Source: Kappaphycus alvarezii
Lineage: Eukaryota > Rhodophyta > Florideophyceae > Gigartinales > Solieriaceae
Reading direction: 5' to 3'
Assembly (NCBI GenBank): GCA_002205965.3
Contig: NADL03000483.1
Coordinates: 1,860,001-1,924,000, forward strand
DNA: 64,000 nucleotides
Part shown: positions 51,395 through 62,014 of the stretch, in pieces
How the letters are laid out: the number at the start of each line of letters is the position of its first letter
Numbering within the stretch: position 1 is the first letter of the stretch
The notes under the pieces: model-generated
Databases searched by the model: none
What the model was told of the DNA's origin: nothing
The model's input: only the letters and a program-made list of their open reading frames with translations
Translations under genes and position numbers: made by a program

Positions 51395-53173
51395 TCACAT
51401 AAGTACGGCAAGTAGGATACGTTTTTTCATCTCTTGCCATTGCGTACAGTGCTGCAAGTCTGCGCAACCAATCCATGCACAGACAGTGATCAACTGCAGC
51501 GATATGAGCATTCTAATGACTGCTTCGAGCAATGAATCTCTTGAGGGGCTGATGCGTAGCCTCGAAAACCAGTTCCATAAACTCCCTGCAGTGTCCAAAT
51601 GCGAGGATACTGAGATCGTATGTCTCAATAAGTCGATGAAGATTTGGCCTATTGAGCAAGCGAAGAGCATCTTCTGATATCTTACATAATTCTTTGACCT
51701 TCGTTACATACATTTTTGCGCTACTAGATAACTGATGACGTAAGTTTCCAATTATGAACTCAGTACATGGGAGACCATTCAAATCCGCATCTGGCCACCA
51801 GTATGTAGTCCTACCAGTGCTTGTATCCTTTTCAGTAGGATAAAACACATGGAAATGATAGTACTCTCATTAAAGAAATATTATATTCTATTAAATTCAG
51901 GAACGGATACACTGAGAACAGAAAATATGCTCGACAAAGTTATACTATTGAGTGCTTTATTCTCATCGTTCAAGACTTATTTCTGATAAACAAGCCCATT
52001 CCTCCTGAGTGCATCAACAATAGCTACATTCGCTAAAGTCCTTACCTCATGACTTTGGGGAACTCCATATGAGTACGGAGAAATATCCTGAGCCAGGCCA
52101 GCCGGCACCGGCACGAACAACAACTTTGTGATCACCGTTCTAGACGAAAATTGATGATATTAAATCTATTACATCAAATCTATTAGTGACCAAAAGGCTT
52201 GATTCTATCGTGGAGATGGAACCTTCATGATCAAGTAATCTTTCCCGATCTGAACTAAGAAGAACATTTTCATAAAGGAAGCCAAATGTTAAAGAGTTGA
52301 GAATATAATAAGACGCCCGAGAACTTGGGAGGACAACTCAAATGTACTTATTTTGTTTGGAACTTTCAAGCGAGGGGTCAGTAGCATAAATGATACCGTA
52401 ATTTCGATTATGATTATCATAATAATCTTCACTTCTGCTATCATTGTTGGAATGTCCAGTTCCACGCGATTCCAGGTCTTTGGAATTGTTCCCAAGTACT
52501 TTAGGAGCACCGGCCTCACATCGTTTGTGGAAGTTAAACGCCTTGATTTAATATCAAATAGTACACCGCTTGGCAAAAATTGGTTCACAACCTGAGCATG
52601 TAGATTTTTAACTCTCCTATAAATTATGAGGAAGGTTCTGTCGTCGAGGATAGGTTCCTCAATTACTTGGCCGAATATGAGATCATCAGAATCACAATGA
52701 CGAGAGGAAGACTTGGAAACGCTTACCTTGCTGGATAACTCAAGCTCAATAATTTCCTTCACGTAATTGTAATGTTATACTGTGAACCATACGCTTCTTG
52801 ATACCATTGAAAAAGAAAGCAAGGCCTTCTTGATTTTTTAATGCCTAGGTAAACGGCATATACTCTGAATACTGAGTTTAGTACATGCAGGGGCATCTGG
52901 AATAGTATTAAAGTTGACTCGATGTCCGACCGATAGTTCTTCGAGAACGGGTGCACCATGAGCAACTCCGTCTGCCCCTGAGTCCTGAAAAAAGTTTGAC
53001 CCGTGGACTTTTGCCTCAAAACTGGGTTTTTTTCCACTTGCCAATACTTGCTCCCGCTGATCTGATCGTAATGAGATCATACCAGGAACATTAATCACAA
53101 TATCGAAGAAACCTCTCCCGTCGTAATGATTGTTAAGTTCATCCAACCCCAAAACAGCTTCTTTGCAGTTCAA
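51395..53173 (-). pseudogene. Decayed minus-strand coding trace, unknown (possibly a transposase)
   Basis: Three minus-strand segments in order, 53173-52838 (CKEAVLGLDELNNHYDGRGF, DIVINVPGMISLRSD), 52762-52289 (DRTFLIIYRRVKNLHAQVVN, PVLLKYLGTIPKTWNRVEL) and 51848-51395 (TYWWPDADLNGLPCTEFIIG, FEATHQPLKRFIARSSH), look like pieces of one protein by spacing and composition. The E-x-x-H-x-x-x-K pattern in the last segment is seen in some transposases, but I cannot assign a family. Frames are broken between and within segments. 53174-53895 contains no supported gene. Confidence 0.4.
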
Positions 53174-53895
53174 TTTGGATAACAGGGGCGCTAATCTCTC
53201 ATTGTGAGCAGAAAATACGTCATTATCATGATCATATGCCTTCTTTCATTTTCGGAGATGCATCAAATCAAGAAAAAAAAGGGTTCAAGGGTCTCCTTTG
53301 CATTTTCAGCATTGGCGAATAGGGGAGAGGAAAATAAAGACCTGATAGAAACTGCAGCTAGCTCGGTATCCAAACGTAAGCTCCAGAGACAACCCAACGG
53401 TATTCGGTACCACCAACAAACACTCAAACACTAGAAAATAGTGCTCAAACCACCAAAGCAATTTAAACGATAATATTCTATTGTGGATGTTGAAATCTAC
53501 ATCAATACAATGACAGTATTTTCCCTGTCAATTGTCTATGTCAGTGCCAAAATCAACACCCTGAGGTGCCTGTGAAGCAGTACTGCAATGATTTTTCACT
53601 TCGCCGCTACTGGTACTAGCTACTGGTACCGGAACTAGTATTAAAATAGGACTAATGGCTGGAAGTAACTGTACTCGAACGTATCACTCCTTTGTACTGG
53701 TAATCATTCTCGAATGTGATTCTCTTCACAATTTAAAGATGTGGAACTACTGATTTTTGTACTGCGGTAATTTCAGAAAATGTATTAAATTTAACGGTTG
53801 GATGGCAGTATCTCAAAAACTCTGACCCCTTTGTGTAATGCTAGATAATACCCAGCCACACGCCAGCATCCGGAGTTACAAATATATATGAATTT

Positions 53896-54055
53896 TGTGA
53901 TGTGCGCAAAACTCGCACATGAAAAAAATCTAGAAGAGGACCAAACTCGGCTACAGTATCGGGATTTGCAAGATATTTTTACAGTTTCTGAATTTGCAAG
54001 ATATTTTTAATTTAGATGACTGTGGCAAAATCATGGATCGATTTTCTATTTCAAA
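53896..54055 (+). repeat. Left outer inverted-repeat arm
   Basis: About 160 bp pairing with 61133-61293 in reverse complement at roughly 80-88% identity by eye. It also contains two direct copies of ATTTGCAAGATATTTTTA about 30 bp apart. Confidence 0.85.
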
Positions 54056-54073
54056 AGACGGTGTCATTCATAG

Positions 54074-54781
54074 ATGTCATTACACGTCCAAGGTAGTCAT
54101 ACTTTTCGAAGACGTCGCAGTATTCAAAGTCTGAAATCGACGACGTTGAGGCAAGCCCACCGCCATCAACTACCCCATCGGCTCACCCCTTTTTTGGCCC
54201 TTAACATGACCAATCTTCGCCCTTCCCTCACCATCACCAGATCAGCCCGAGGCCGTCATCCACTCAACGCTCTGGCCCTGATGGCAAATTTTCCAACCGA
54301 ATATGATGATTTCTGTAGAAGATTAGACCGGGAACGCGTTCGCGAATGGGTCCGCCGTAGCTGCTTCGGGCAGGTAGAGGAGGAGGAGGAGGATGAAGAG
54401 GAGGATGAAGAGGTGAACTTGATGGACCCGTGGGAGCCACTAGTATGTCACGGTGCGGGGGCTCCCATGGAAAACGAGGGGGAGACTGAGGGAGTGATTG
54501 GGATCTTTGACTACTCTGACGAAGATGAAGAGAGGGGTGAAAAGGAGAATGAGGAGGATTAGGGGGAGGGAGACATAGAATGTGCTGGAATAGTGGGGAA
54601 GGGGCCGAGAAGTATTGACCAGGTGGTGCCGACTCTGAAACCTGATGGAAGCATCTTCAGTGGTCCAGATATTTCGCAGGAAGCAACGGATAATTCTAAG
54701 CCATTCACGGACATTTGCGGGGACTACATGAGTGGAATGGATACTTTGGGGGAATTGTTTGGCTCTGATATAGAAGACTAA
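54074..54781 (+). CDS. Acidic hypothetical protein with one in-frame stop
   Basis: From ATG at 54074 there are 162 codons to a TAG at 54560; the same frame then stays open for 73 more codons to 54781. The N-terminus is basic (HTFRRRRSIQSLKS), the middle has FPTEYDDFCRRLDRERVREW, then a run of Glu/Asp (EEEEEDEEEDEE), and the part after the stop is also acidic (ending GELFGSDIED). I recognise no family. Purine-rich, low-complexity coding and its position just inside the left arm suggest that it belongs to the inverted-repeat element. The right arm lacks it. Either the stop ends the protein or it is a recent nonsense change. Confidence 0.45.
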
Positions 54782-54859
54782 GATATTTAGGAAGTAATAT
54801 AGATATTTGTCTTGATAGTATCTTCTGTTAGTCTTTTTCGTTCACACTATTACATTTGT

Positions 54860-55227
54860 TGCATTTTATGGTTCTTGGTTTGTTTCTTTGAGACTTAAGG
54901 GATAGCTAAAAAGTCTGTATAATTTGAGTATACTGCTTCCGGTTGTGGATGTCAAGCAATTTTGCAAACAAATTCAAGTAAAATCCCGAGTAGTAGGAAG
55001 TTGGGAGTCAACTTCAGACCCAAGAAAACTTTTTCCTACGCTGGTCACAGAGCATCAGTGATAGACGCTGCCCCTTCTATACTTGCTTGTAACCTTCTCA
55101 ACTGTCTTCCTTATCCACTCCTTTTTGTTTGTTCGACTATAGAATGGTAGCACTTTTGTCACTTGCAACACCTCCTTCTTGGGGTGGTTGGTTCTGAATA
55201 TCTCTTCTCCTGACGATTTACCCCTAT
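54860..55227 (+). repeat. Left inner inverted-repeat arm
   Basis: About 368 bp pairing with 60573-60940 in reverse complement at roughly 75-80% by eye, without long gaps. 55228-55757 contains no supported gene; a short hairpin CCTTCGCTTACGAAGG is at about 55453. Confidence 0.85.
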
Positions 55228-55857
55228 CAAATTATAAATCAGCTAATAAGTGACGTGTTGCAGCCAGAAGATTGTAGGCGGATGAACTGTACAGCTGCCG
55301 ACTATTCTGTAACAATACCGCTCACTTGAGATACTGGTGATTGATACTCACAATCTCTCATTGTACATGGAACTGAATTAAATCTAGTAGAATGAAGGTA
55401 CCTGATTCCAGCCAGATTCATTGATTCATTTGAAATTCTCGAAGTTCTAGGTCCTTCGCTTACGAAGGATGTCCTACCATCCCATTTTCCATCTCCCTTT
55501 AGGCTACGTTAACAGAATTCCGATAGGTCTCCGAGGAGACTGTACCGTTTTAAATGGAAAATGTTAGGTCCACCGGGTAAGTTTTTCTTAGTCGATCATT
55601 ATCGAGACGGCACATCACTCACGTCCTGCAAAAATCATCTCCATCTAACACATACACCCGGCCCTGCAACTACCCTTCTTTCTTGTCTAATAATCTCATC
55701 CTCTATCCCTATGATTTGTTGCCCTCTTCCAAGAATCTAGACCGCACACAATCACAGACCATGCCCTCCCCTTCCTCCATGCTCCCCATCGCACCGGCAA
55801 GCGACCTAGTGAGTCTCCCTGCAACTCCCCCGTCACGTCAATTTCGATTACATAAAC

Positions 55858-56388
55858 AGAGGGGAGAAGAGGCGAGGGGACTACGGTTACCAAAGTTCGG
55901 TACAGAGAGTTGGCTACGTCGGGTACGGAGGCTACGATACAGAGTATGGAGATAGGAAACGTGGTCGTTGGAATTACAGCTCATCTCGTGAGCTTTCATA
56001 TGATGACCACGATCAAAGGGGTGGGACTCGATACAGGAATTACTACAGTATTCCCTATGCTCCGCTCTCTTCACGTGATGGGTACCATACGCGATGCAGT
56101 ACTGAACCGTGCTCTGAAGACCCATATCGTTCGTCAGGCAGCAGAAAACATGGGGTTTCCACTGGTACCGGTGAAGACAACAACACAGCAACCATTGATC
56201 TGACTCTTGTAGATCGTATTTCAGATGATCCATATTCCTGCACCTAAACTGTTCCTAGAACATATAGTAAACCAAGAACGTCGTCTTATGATTTTCAAGG
56301 AAACAACCGTGGCCATCACGGCGGTCAACGGAGTAGCGGTGACCAATACAGGGGACTAGGGAACCACCGCGACCCCTCCAATCGCTAA
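55858..56388 (+). pseudogene. Tyr/Gly/Arg-rich low-complexity ORF with one in-frame stop
   Basis: The frame reads RGEKRRGDYGYQSS, GYVGYGGYDTEYGDRKRGRW, DDHDQRGGTRYRNYYSIPY, then IDLTLVDRISDDPYSCT and a TAA at 56245-56247. The same frame continues with NNRGHHGGQRSSGDQYRG to a stop at 56386. RGG and YG repeats are typical of intrinsically disordered RNA-binding proteins; that is only a compositional likeness. Upstream, GTGAGT at 55810 and CATAAACAG at 55851-55859 could be an intron boundary pair, with a first exon starting at 55759 (MPSPSSMLPIAPAS), but the phases do not join cleanly. Confidence 0.45.
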
Positions 56389-57295
56389 TGATAGTTAAGG
56401 ACACGATGTTAGCTATTGTAACAGGACTATTAATCGAAGGGATACTTAAGCTATGTGGAGGAGGCAGCGTTTGCTGATATTTTTGCGGTGGAAGGGGTGT
56501 GGGAACCATAGGTTGGGTTTAATTAATGTGTGGGGAGGACGGGGTATGGATACTGACAATGCAGATGAGTGTTTTTTAGGCAGCGTTGAGGAAGTAAATG
56601 GCGGCATGTCGGTTAAAAAAGTTTGGACTTAGAACATGTTCATTTCAATGATCTTTTAGGTTCACTAACTACAGTACGCCACCCAGTAAACATGTCGAAT
56701 CTAAACTCGAACTATAAAAGAGCGTCAGGCCAATCTCGTGTGATGGGGGATTCCGGCAACCATCCCTTCACTATTTTCAGGTAATTTGACCTTTGCAATT
56801 TCCTCACAACTTATTTCATGTATCATAGCGCTATGGTCCAGTGCTTCAAACTCTTCTCAGCTCAGACGAAGACATTTTGTCACCAGACAAAATTCACCGC
56901 AGTACTTCCACTAGAGAGGGAAGTTGCAAGTGTGCGCTCGCCACTTTGAATACAGTTGGGTTCGAAAATAATACCAGAAATGAATTTGGTTTCTTCTTAG
57001 ACACTGTACACCAAATATCGGAACAGCATGGTGAGAGCATAGGTGCACCGGAATTAATCGTTGTTCAAACGGAGCACTAACTCCAGAGCTTAAAATTGCG
57101 AGAACTCCCTGATATAGTTAGCAGAAGCCTCTAGGAGTTTAATTAACCTTGCCTAACGTCGACCGGTATTGTCTACCTGTTTCTTGCCTTAGTGTCACTA
57201 AGTACCACAGTTACGTCGTATTCTGCAAGCGAAAAGAAGTAGTTTTGCCCTGTGAGCATCATCTCCAGAATTCCCTTATTTTGCACATAGAAAAT
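56389..57295. other. No supported gene; one 79-codon ORF
   Basis: The plus-strand ORF 56841-57080 (SSDEDILSPDKIHRST, FLDTVHQISEQHGESI) has an ordinary composition but no recognised domain and no support from a repeat or neighbour. Confidence 0.25.
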
Positions 57296-58835
57296 TCAGA
57301 TACATCCAATTGCATTGCCTTCATGCGATTGCAAAACGTCACTATACACAATCTCCATTTTTTGATTGCTAATAATTTGGGGTGAGTACTTATCCTTGAA
57401 ACAGACATGCAGACTGAGCTGGTGGAGAGAGTCGTCCAGTTGGCTCCAATCGCTCAGTAAGAAACGAAGATCATGGAGGAAACCCGCTTTGACCCTTTTC
57501 CGTGACGTATGTAGATGAGTAACATACAATTTTTATATGAACCTGGCTCCGTAAACAGCAATATAGTGTTGGGAGGGCTCATCTTTTATATTCTCTTGTC
57601 TCGCCTAGTCGCGTCTTGTTCCAAAATTTTACGAGCGATATTAATATGCTTGGTAAGAACATATTCTTTTTCAAGCCATGCTGGACGCATGATCCTTATA
57701 TCACGTTTGTGGGTACTCTCCATAGTGGCTCAAACTTTTTTCATCCCGCTCCACCACTCCTGGAATTTTTTGAATTATTTATGCTGTATGGTCATAACTG
57801 TTGCAACAATCCGTCTAAAACGGAAGTCGCAGTGCCTTAATTCAGTCCCTTTATGGTACAAGTCCTTCGTCTCGTCAGTTTGGTGGCCAAATTTAAATGT
57901 TAGAACCACTGAACCGACAGTACTCTCCATCCCAGAAGCAGTTCTGGACCTGACTATCTCGTTGAGAAGATTGTGAATTGTGTGGCACGTGACAAAGGAA
58001 AAATTTTCTGCTGTAAACACTAACGATGCATGAGGGATGTATTTTTCCAGCATATCTCCTCTATTCGTCTTGGACATGCTTTTGGGGTCTTTCCAGCTCC
58101 AGTTCTAGATAGCTACAAAACAGTAATTACTTCCGAATCCAAATCCCGAAATATCTGAAACAGTTGTGCGATTTCATTTTTGACAGGATGCCGTAAAATA
58201 ATCAGGTCATAACGCACTTTCTTGATAACTTCCCCCGAAACGAGTTGAGCAAGTCCTTCATTGCTCTGAAGTACAAACCCATACGGTTTTGAAATTGTTA
58301 GGAGTCTTCCTCCGGCGGTTGCGGTCGTGTTGATCTTACGTGAATATTTTTCGGTGAAATAATAGGAATGTAATTCCACTACCTCGTCAAATTTCTTTAC
58401 AATATTTAATAGAATGATTGCGTGGATGATTTATAAGCTTTTGAAGAGAGATTGTTGGTGATAAAAGAGGGCTACATATTACGGTAGGTGGTCGGTTTCT
58501 GTTCAAATCTCCATTAAAGCAGTGATCTCCTCGTGGAAAGGCTTCATGGTGAAGCCTTTCCACGAGGAGATCACTGATCAGTGTGCGAAAAAATGGCTGC
58601 TTCAATTCCAGTACCGGATGGGCTTCTGTGGGAGGCGTTTGGTAGTGAGAAAAACAGCCGTTCTCGTTCTGTAATAGCGACCATCTTCAGGACATGCTGG
58701 CAATGGCTCTTCTCCGTCCGGAAGATTCAGACGATCTACATCTTCGGTCACTTCTATCCAGGAATAAGGTTCAATTACGTCTTCACGCGTCCTTTTTCTC
58801 CCAAAACTTGGTGACAAAACCTTGTCGTTGTTCAC
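57296..58835 (-). pseudogene. Decayed minus-strand coding trace within the inverted-repeat element
   Basis: Consecutive minus-strand segments, 58835-58602 (VLSPSFGRKRTREDVIEPYS, LPACPEDGRYYRTRT), 58379-58113 (PYGFVLQSNEGLAQLVSGEV, KKVRYDLIILRHPVKNEIAQ), 58077-57775 (TIHNLLNEIVRSRTASGMES, FKFGHQTDETKDLYHKGTE) and 57529-57296 (FLHDLRFLLSDWSQLDDSLH), have protein-like composition and lie in order. They could be the remains of the enzyme of this element. I recognise no catalytic motif, and frames are interrupted between all segments. Confidence 0.4.
58520..58576. repeat. Perfect hairpin: 27-bp arms, 3-nt loop
   Basis: Positions 58520-58546 are the exact reverse complement of 58550-58576, with TGG as loop. 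The arms contain GATCTCCTCGTGGAAAGG. No mismatch was found over 27 bp, in a region where other repeats are strongly diverged. Confidence 0.93.
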
Positions 58836-60572
58836 TGTCTCGTCAGGGGATACTTCCTTGCGGCCTTTGGCAGAAACACAACTGTGCTGGTTCAGCGCGG
58901 CGGAAGCTAGGACATGGAGGTGGAAATTACCATGGCTCTTGAGTATGTGGTCATTTATAGATTCTGTATGCGGACACGCGCCTTTGATAGGAGCATAGGA
59001 GCGTTGATTTTTCTTTGATGATCTGCTCTTCTTCTTCTAAATTACTTGCCTATACACGGCCATCTTCTACACAGACTTCCTATTTCGTGTCGAACGGGGT
59101 CTATTTGAACAGTCATGGGTACGTATTCTGAATGTAATTTAAATTTGAGAGGGGTTTACATTAAGCACGATATCTTGTGGTAACGTTCGTAATTAAGTCA
59201 AAACAGAAGTTGGGTGGCCAGAAATATACTGATCAATAGCTCTCTCAGGTTTCGTAGTACTTTAACTGTACCTTCCGAGGTTCGTATGTATCGATAATCA
59301 ACAAAGAAGAGAGTTTGCGGTACCCGCACAGTGCGAAAGAATTATGACTACGGTGGTACTTTGGCGAAAAGTGCGAACAATAACAGTTTGTTGCGGGTTG
59401 CCTGTATATTTTCCTAGTTTCATACAGTATGATTCTACACGTTATCTGGTATGTACACGTATATTCGTCTCGCATTCGTCGCAATCTTTGCATAATAATT
59501 CTTATTTCCAGATCGTTTCTGGGCAATACCATCATTGTTTTTCAACGTCGCTGTACAGATACTTCTGGTAGGACATCTGGTATGATAGTAAATAGAATTT
59601 TCATCTTGAAAAACTTCAGATGGAGCAAAGTTGATTCGAGGGAGTCCAGGAGATGGGTTCATCGCGTGTTTGTGTGGCTTCGGCATGTTTGTAACCAAAA
59701 ATACTACCCTTTTGGTGGTGAAAATCATTGCGGAGTCAACGATCCTTTACGCTCTCAGTATCGATACCGTGGTTACCCACAGTGATTGTTCTTCAGATTG
59801 ATAATCCGATAAGAAAAAGGAATGTTGCACCATATGGAACATGAAAACAAGTCCAGTTCGAGAATTCAGAGTCAATTGACCAAATCATGTTCGGAAGATA
59901 CATATCCTCCTGATCTTGGAAACTTATTGAATTGTTATGAAAAATGGATCATATGTGAGGGAATCCGGAGATATGGTTTTCGCCGGAGGTTCTTTTTGTT
60001 GAGGATTGCTCCTTAGACACTTGCGATGGATATAGCGTGATATTGTATCCAGCAAGTGATGGCTCTGAGAGAGAAGTTCATGAAGTCGAGTTTTTTCCAT
60101 GCAGACGTCTTAGACGGCGGACAGACGATGCAAAAGAAAGCGCAAATCCACCGCTACCGAGAAGATTTGGAACTATCCAAGGTAAAATACTTATATAGAT
60201 GTCTAAACAGCAATTATAGGATTGAGTCCTGTAAGTAGAGCAGAAAAAGGAGAACCTTCCGAAATTGAATGTTTATATGGACGCTGCAAGTGCAGTGGAA
60301 GATATCAGAGAGATAAGGAGGTCTTACACGTCACTTGTAATTCCGATAAAATCTCTGGAGCATCAGATATCTTTACAAAGTAGCCATAACCATGAATTAG
60401 AATTTGGTCCATAGAGGGACACGAGAAAATTCGAAGATTCGAAAATTATTTCTAATTCCCTGTACAGGATTCTAGCTTTAAGAGGTGAAAAGCCATTGAC
60501 GCGAGGAACTCTCGAGCAGAAAGCCAACTCTACAGAAAATTCATTGTTTTTTGACGGTTACATGCAGGTTTC
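58836..60572. other. No supported gene
   Basis: Only short, random-looking ORFs on both strands (for example 59429-59785 plus and 59435-59728 minus overlap each other). It is AT-rich and lies between the hairpin and the right inner arm. Confidence 0.3.
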
Positions 60573-60940
60573 TAGGGGTAAATCATTGGGAGAACAGATA
60601 CTTAGAAACAACTACCCTAAGAAGGAGGTGTTGCAAGCGAAAAAAGTGCTACCATGGTATAGTTGAACGAACAAAAAGGAATGTCTATGGAAGAGAGTTG
60701 AGAGGGGTACAAGCAAGTATGGAAGGGGCAGGGTCTACCACGGATGCTCTGGGACCAGCTTAGGAAAAATGATTCCTGGGTCTGAAGTTGACTCTCAACT
60801 CCCTACTACTCGGAGCTTGACTTGAAGTTGTCTGCCAACTTGCTTGACCTTCACAAGAAGAAGCACTTTACTCAGCTTATATAGACTTTTTGGCTTACCC
60901 TAAAGACTCACAGAAACATACTAAGAACCATAAAATGCAT
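60573..60940 (-). repeat. Right inner inverted-repeat arm
   Basis: Inverted partner of 54860-55227. Confidence 0.85.
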
Positions 60941-61132
60941 TCACGGGAATCGTTTGAACCAGAGAGAATATTACGAGATATTTCCTCAATGTAAATATCT
61001 AGGTGCCATACCCATGCCAGCCACCCATCGGCCAGTGGTGGGAATTAATGTGGCCATTATATGTACATTTCAGAGTCACTCGTAGTATCGCCCAGAACTT
61101 GAAACTATACTGACATATAATACGACAGCGAG

Positions 61133-61293
61133 TCCTAAAATAAAAAAATCAACCGATGAATTTGCCACACTCATCCAAAATAAAAATATCTTGCAAATTC
61201 AGAATCTGTAAAAATATCTTCCAAATTCCGATACTGCATACAATTTTGGTCCTCCTCTAGATTTTTTTCGTGTGCGAATTTGCGCACATCACA
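61133..61293 (-). repeat. Right outer inverted-repeat arm
   Basis: Inverted partner of 53896-54055. It ends GCGCACATCACA. No target-site duplication is evident when 5-10 bp on either side of the two tips are compared. Confidence 0.85.
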
Positions 61294-62014
61294 GTCACGG
61301 ACCTTTTGCGATGACTTACTTTACGGTTTCCAAAAATTACGACATAATATCAGTCATGATCCTAAGCTGTACTGCGCTCAAATGAGCGAAATTCTGGACC
61401 AGAAGGACCTATGAGCGAAGGAGTTCGAGATATCTCCATTCAATTGGTGCGAAAAAGTCCGAAATCTGAGATCGCCTCTCCAGAGGTGCATTTGAAGTCA
61501 TTCTGAAGAAAGAAAGATATCCCTGCAAATGCGAACGTTTACAGGGTCGATTTTTTCTGTTGATGAAGTCAATTCCCGACATCAGGGTCAAAAACAAAAC
61601 AAGCCATTTCTTTGACGGTCACCGTGACTGACTGAAATGAGTAATGGCACGCTTGTCCCAGACCCTCCAGCTGAACTCGATACGTATGCTACTTGCACTT
61701 CGCTCAATTTACAGTTTTTAAGTTTAGAGCTTTGATGTTCTTCAGGCTAATTTGCAATTTTCTGATCTGCTTTCATGAAGCATTTACATCTGTATCGCCT
61801 TTCACGGCTTAGAATTGTCACCTTATCAATGCCTGCAATTGCTGAAACCGCTGTAAGGTTTCTGTAAGTCAGCCGAATTATGACACAGGAACCTAGACGC
61901 TCACGAGCTAAATAATGTCATCATTTAATCCCTTCGATCTTATCCTGCCCTCTATATCAAGAAGGAAAGTGGGCTGCTCATTAGTTTATCAGGAACCCAA
62001 GTGGATGAAATTAT
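61294..62014. other. No supported gene
   Basis: Short ORFs only, including 61409-61597 on minus, without recognised domains. The 3' part may be decayed upstream RT of the following copia fragment. Confidence 0.3.

Larger units (their letters stand above)
53896..61293. mobile_element. 7.4-kb structure bounded by long inverted repeats (unclassified)
   Basis: Outer arms 53896-54055 and 61133-61293 are inverted copies (TGTGATGTGCGCAAA at the tips; shared AAAAAAATCTAGA.GAGGACC, GATATTTTTACAG and TGTGGCAAA). Inner arms 54860-55227 and 60573-60940 are a second inverted block at the same relative order (AGTCAACTTCAGACCCA, AACACCTCCTTCTT, GCATTTTATGGTTCTT). The left arm has about 800 bp between outer and inner blocks, including an acidic ORF; the right arm has only about 190 bp there. 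A DNA transposon with long terminal inverted repeats fits, as does an inverted duplication. No catalytic transposase motif was recognised inside. Confidence 0.7.

Noticed and set aside
53204..53434. 76-codon ORF with a hydrophobic start
   Set aside because: No domain, ordinary codon pattern, and located in degenerate AT-rich DNA.
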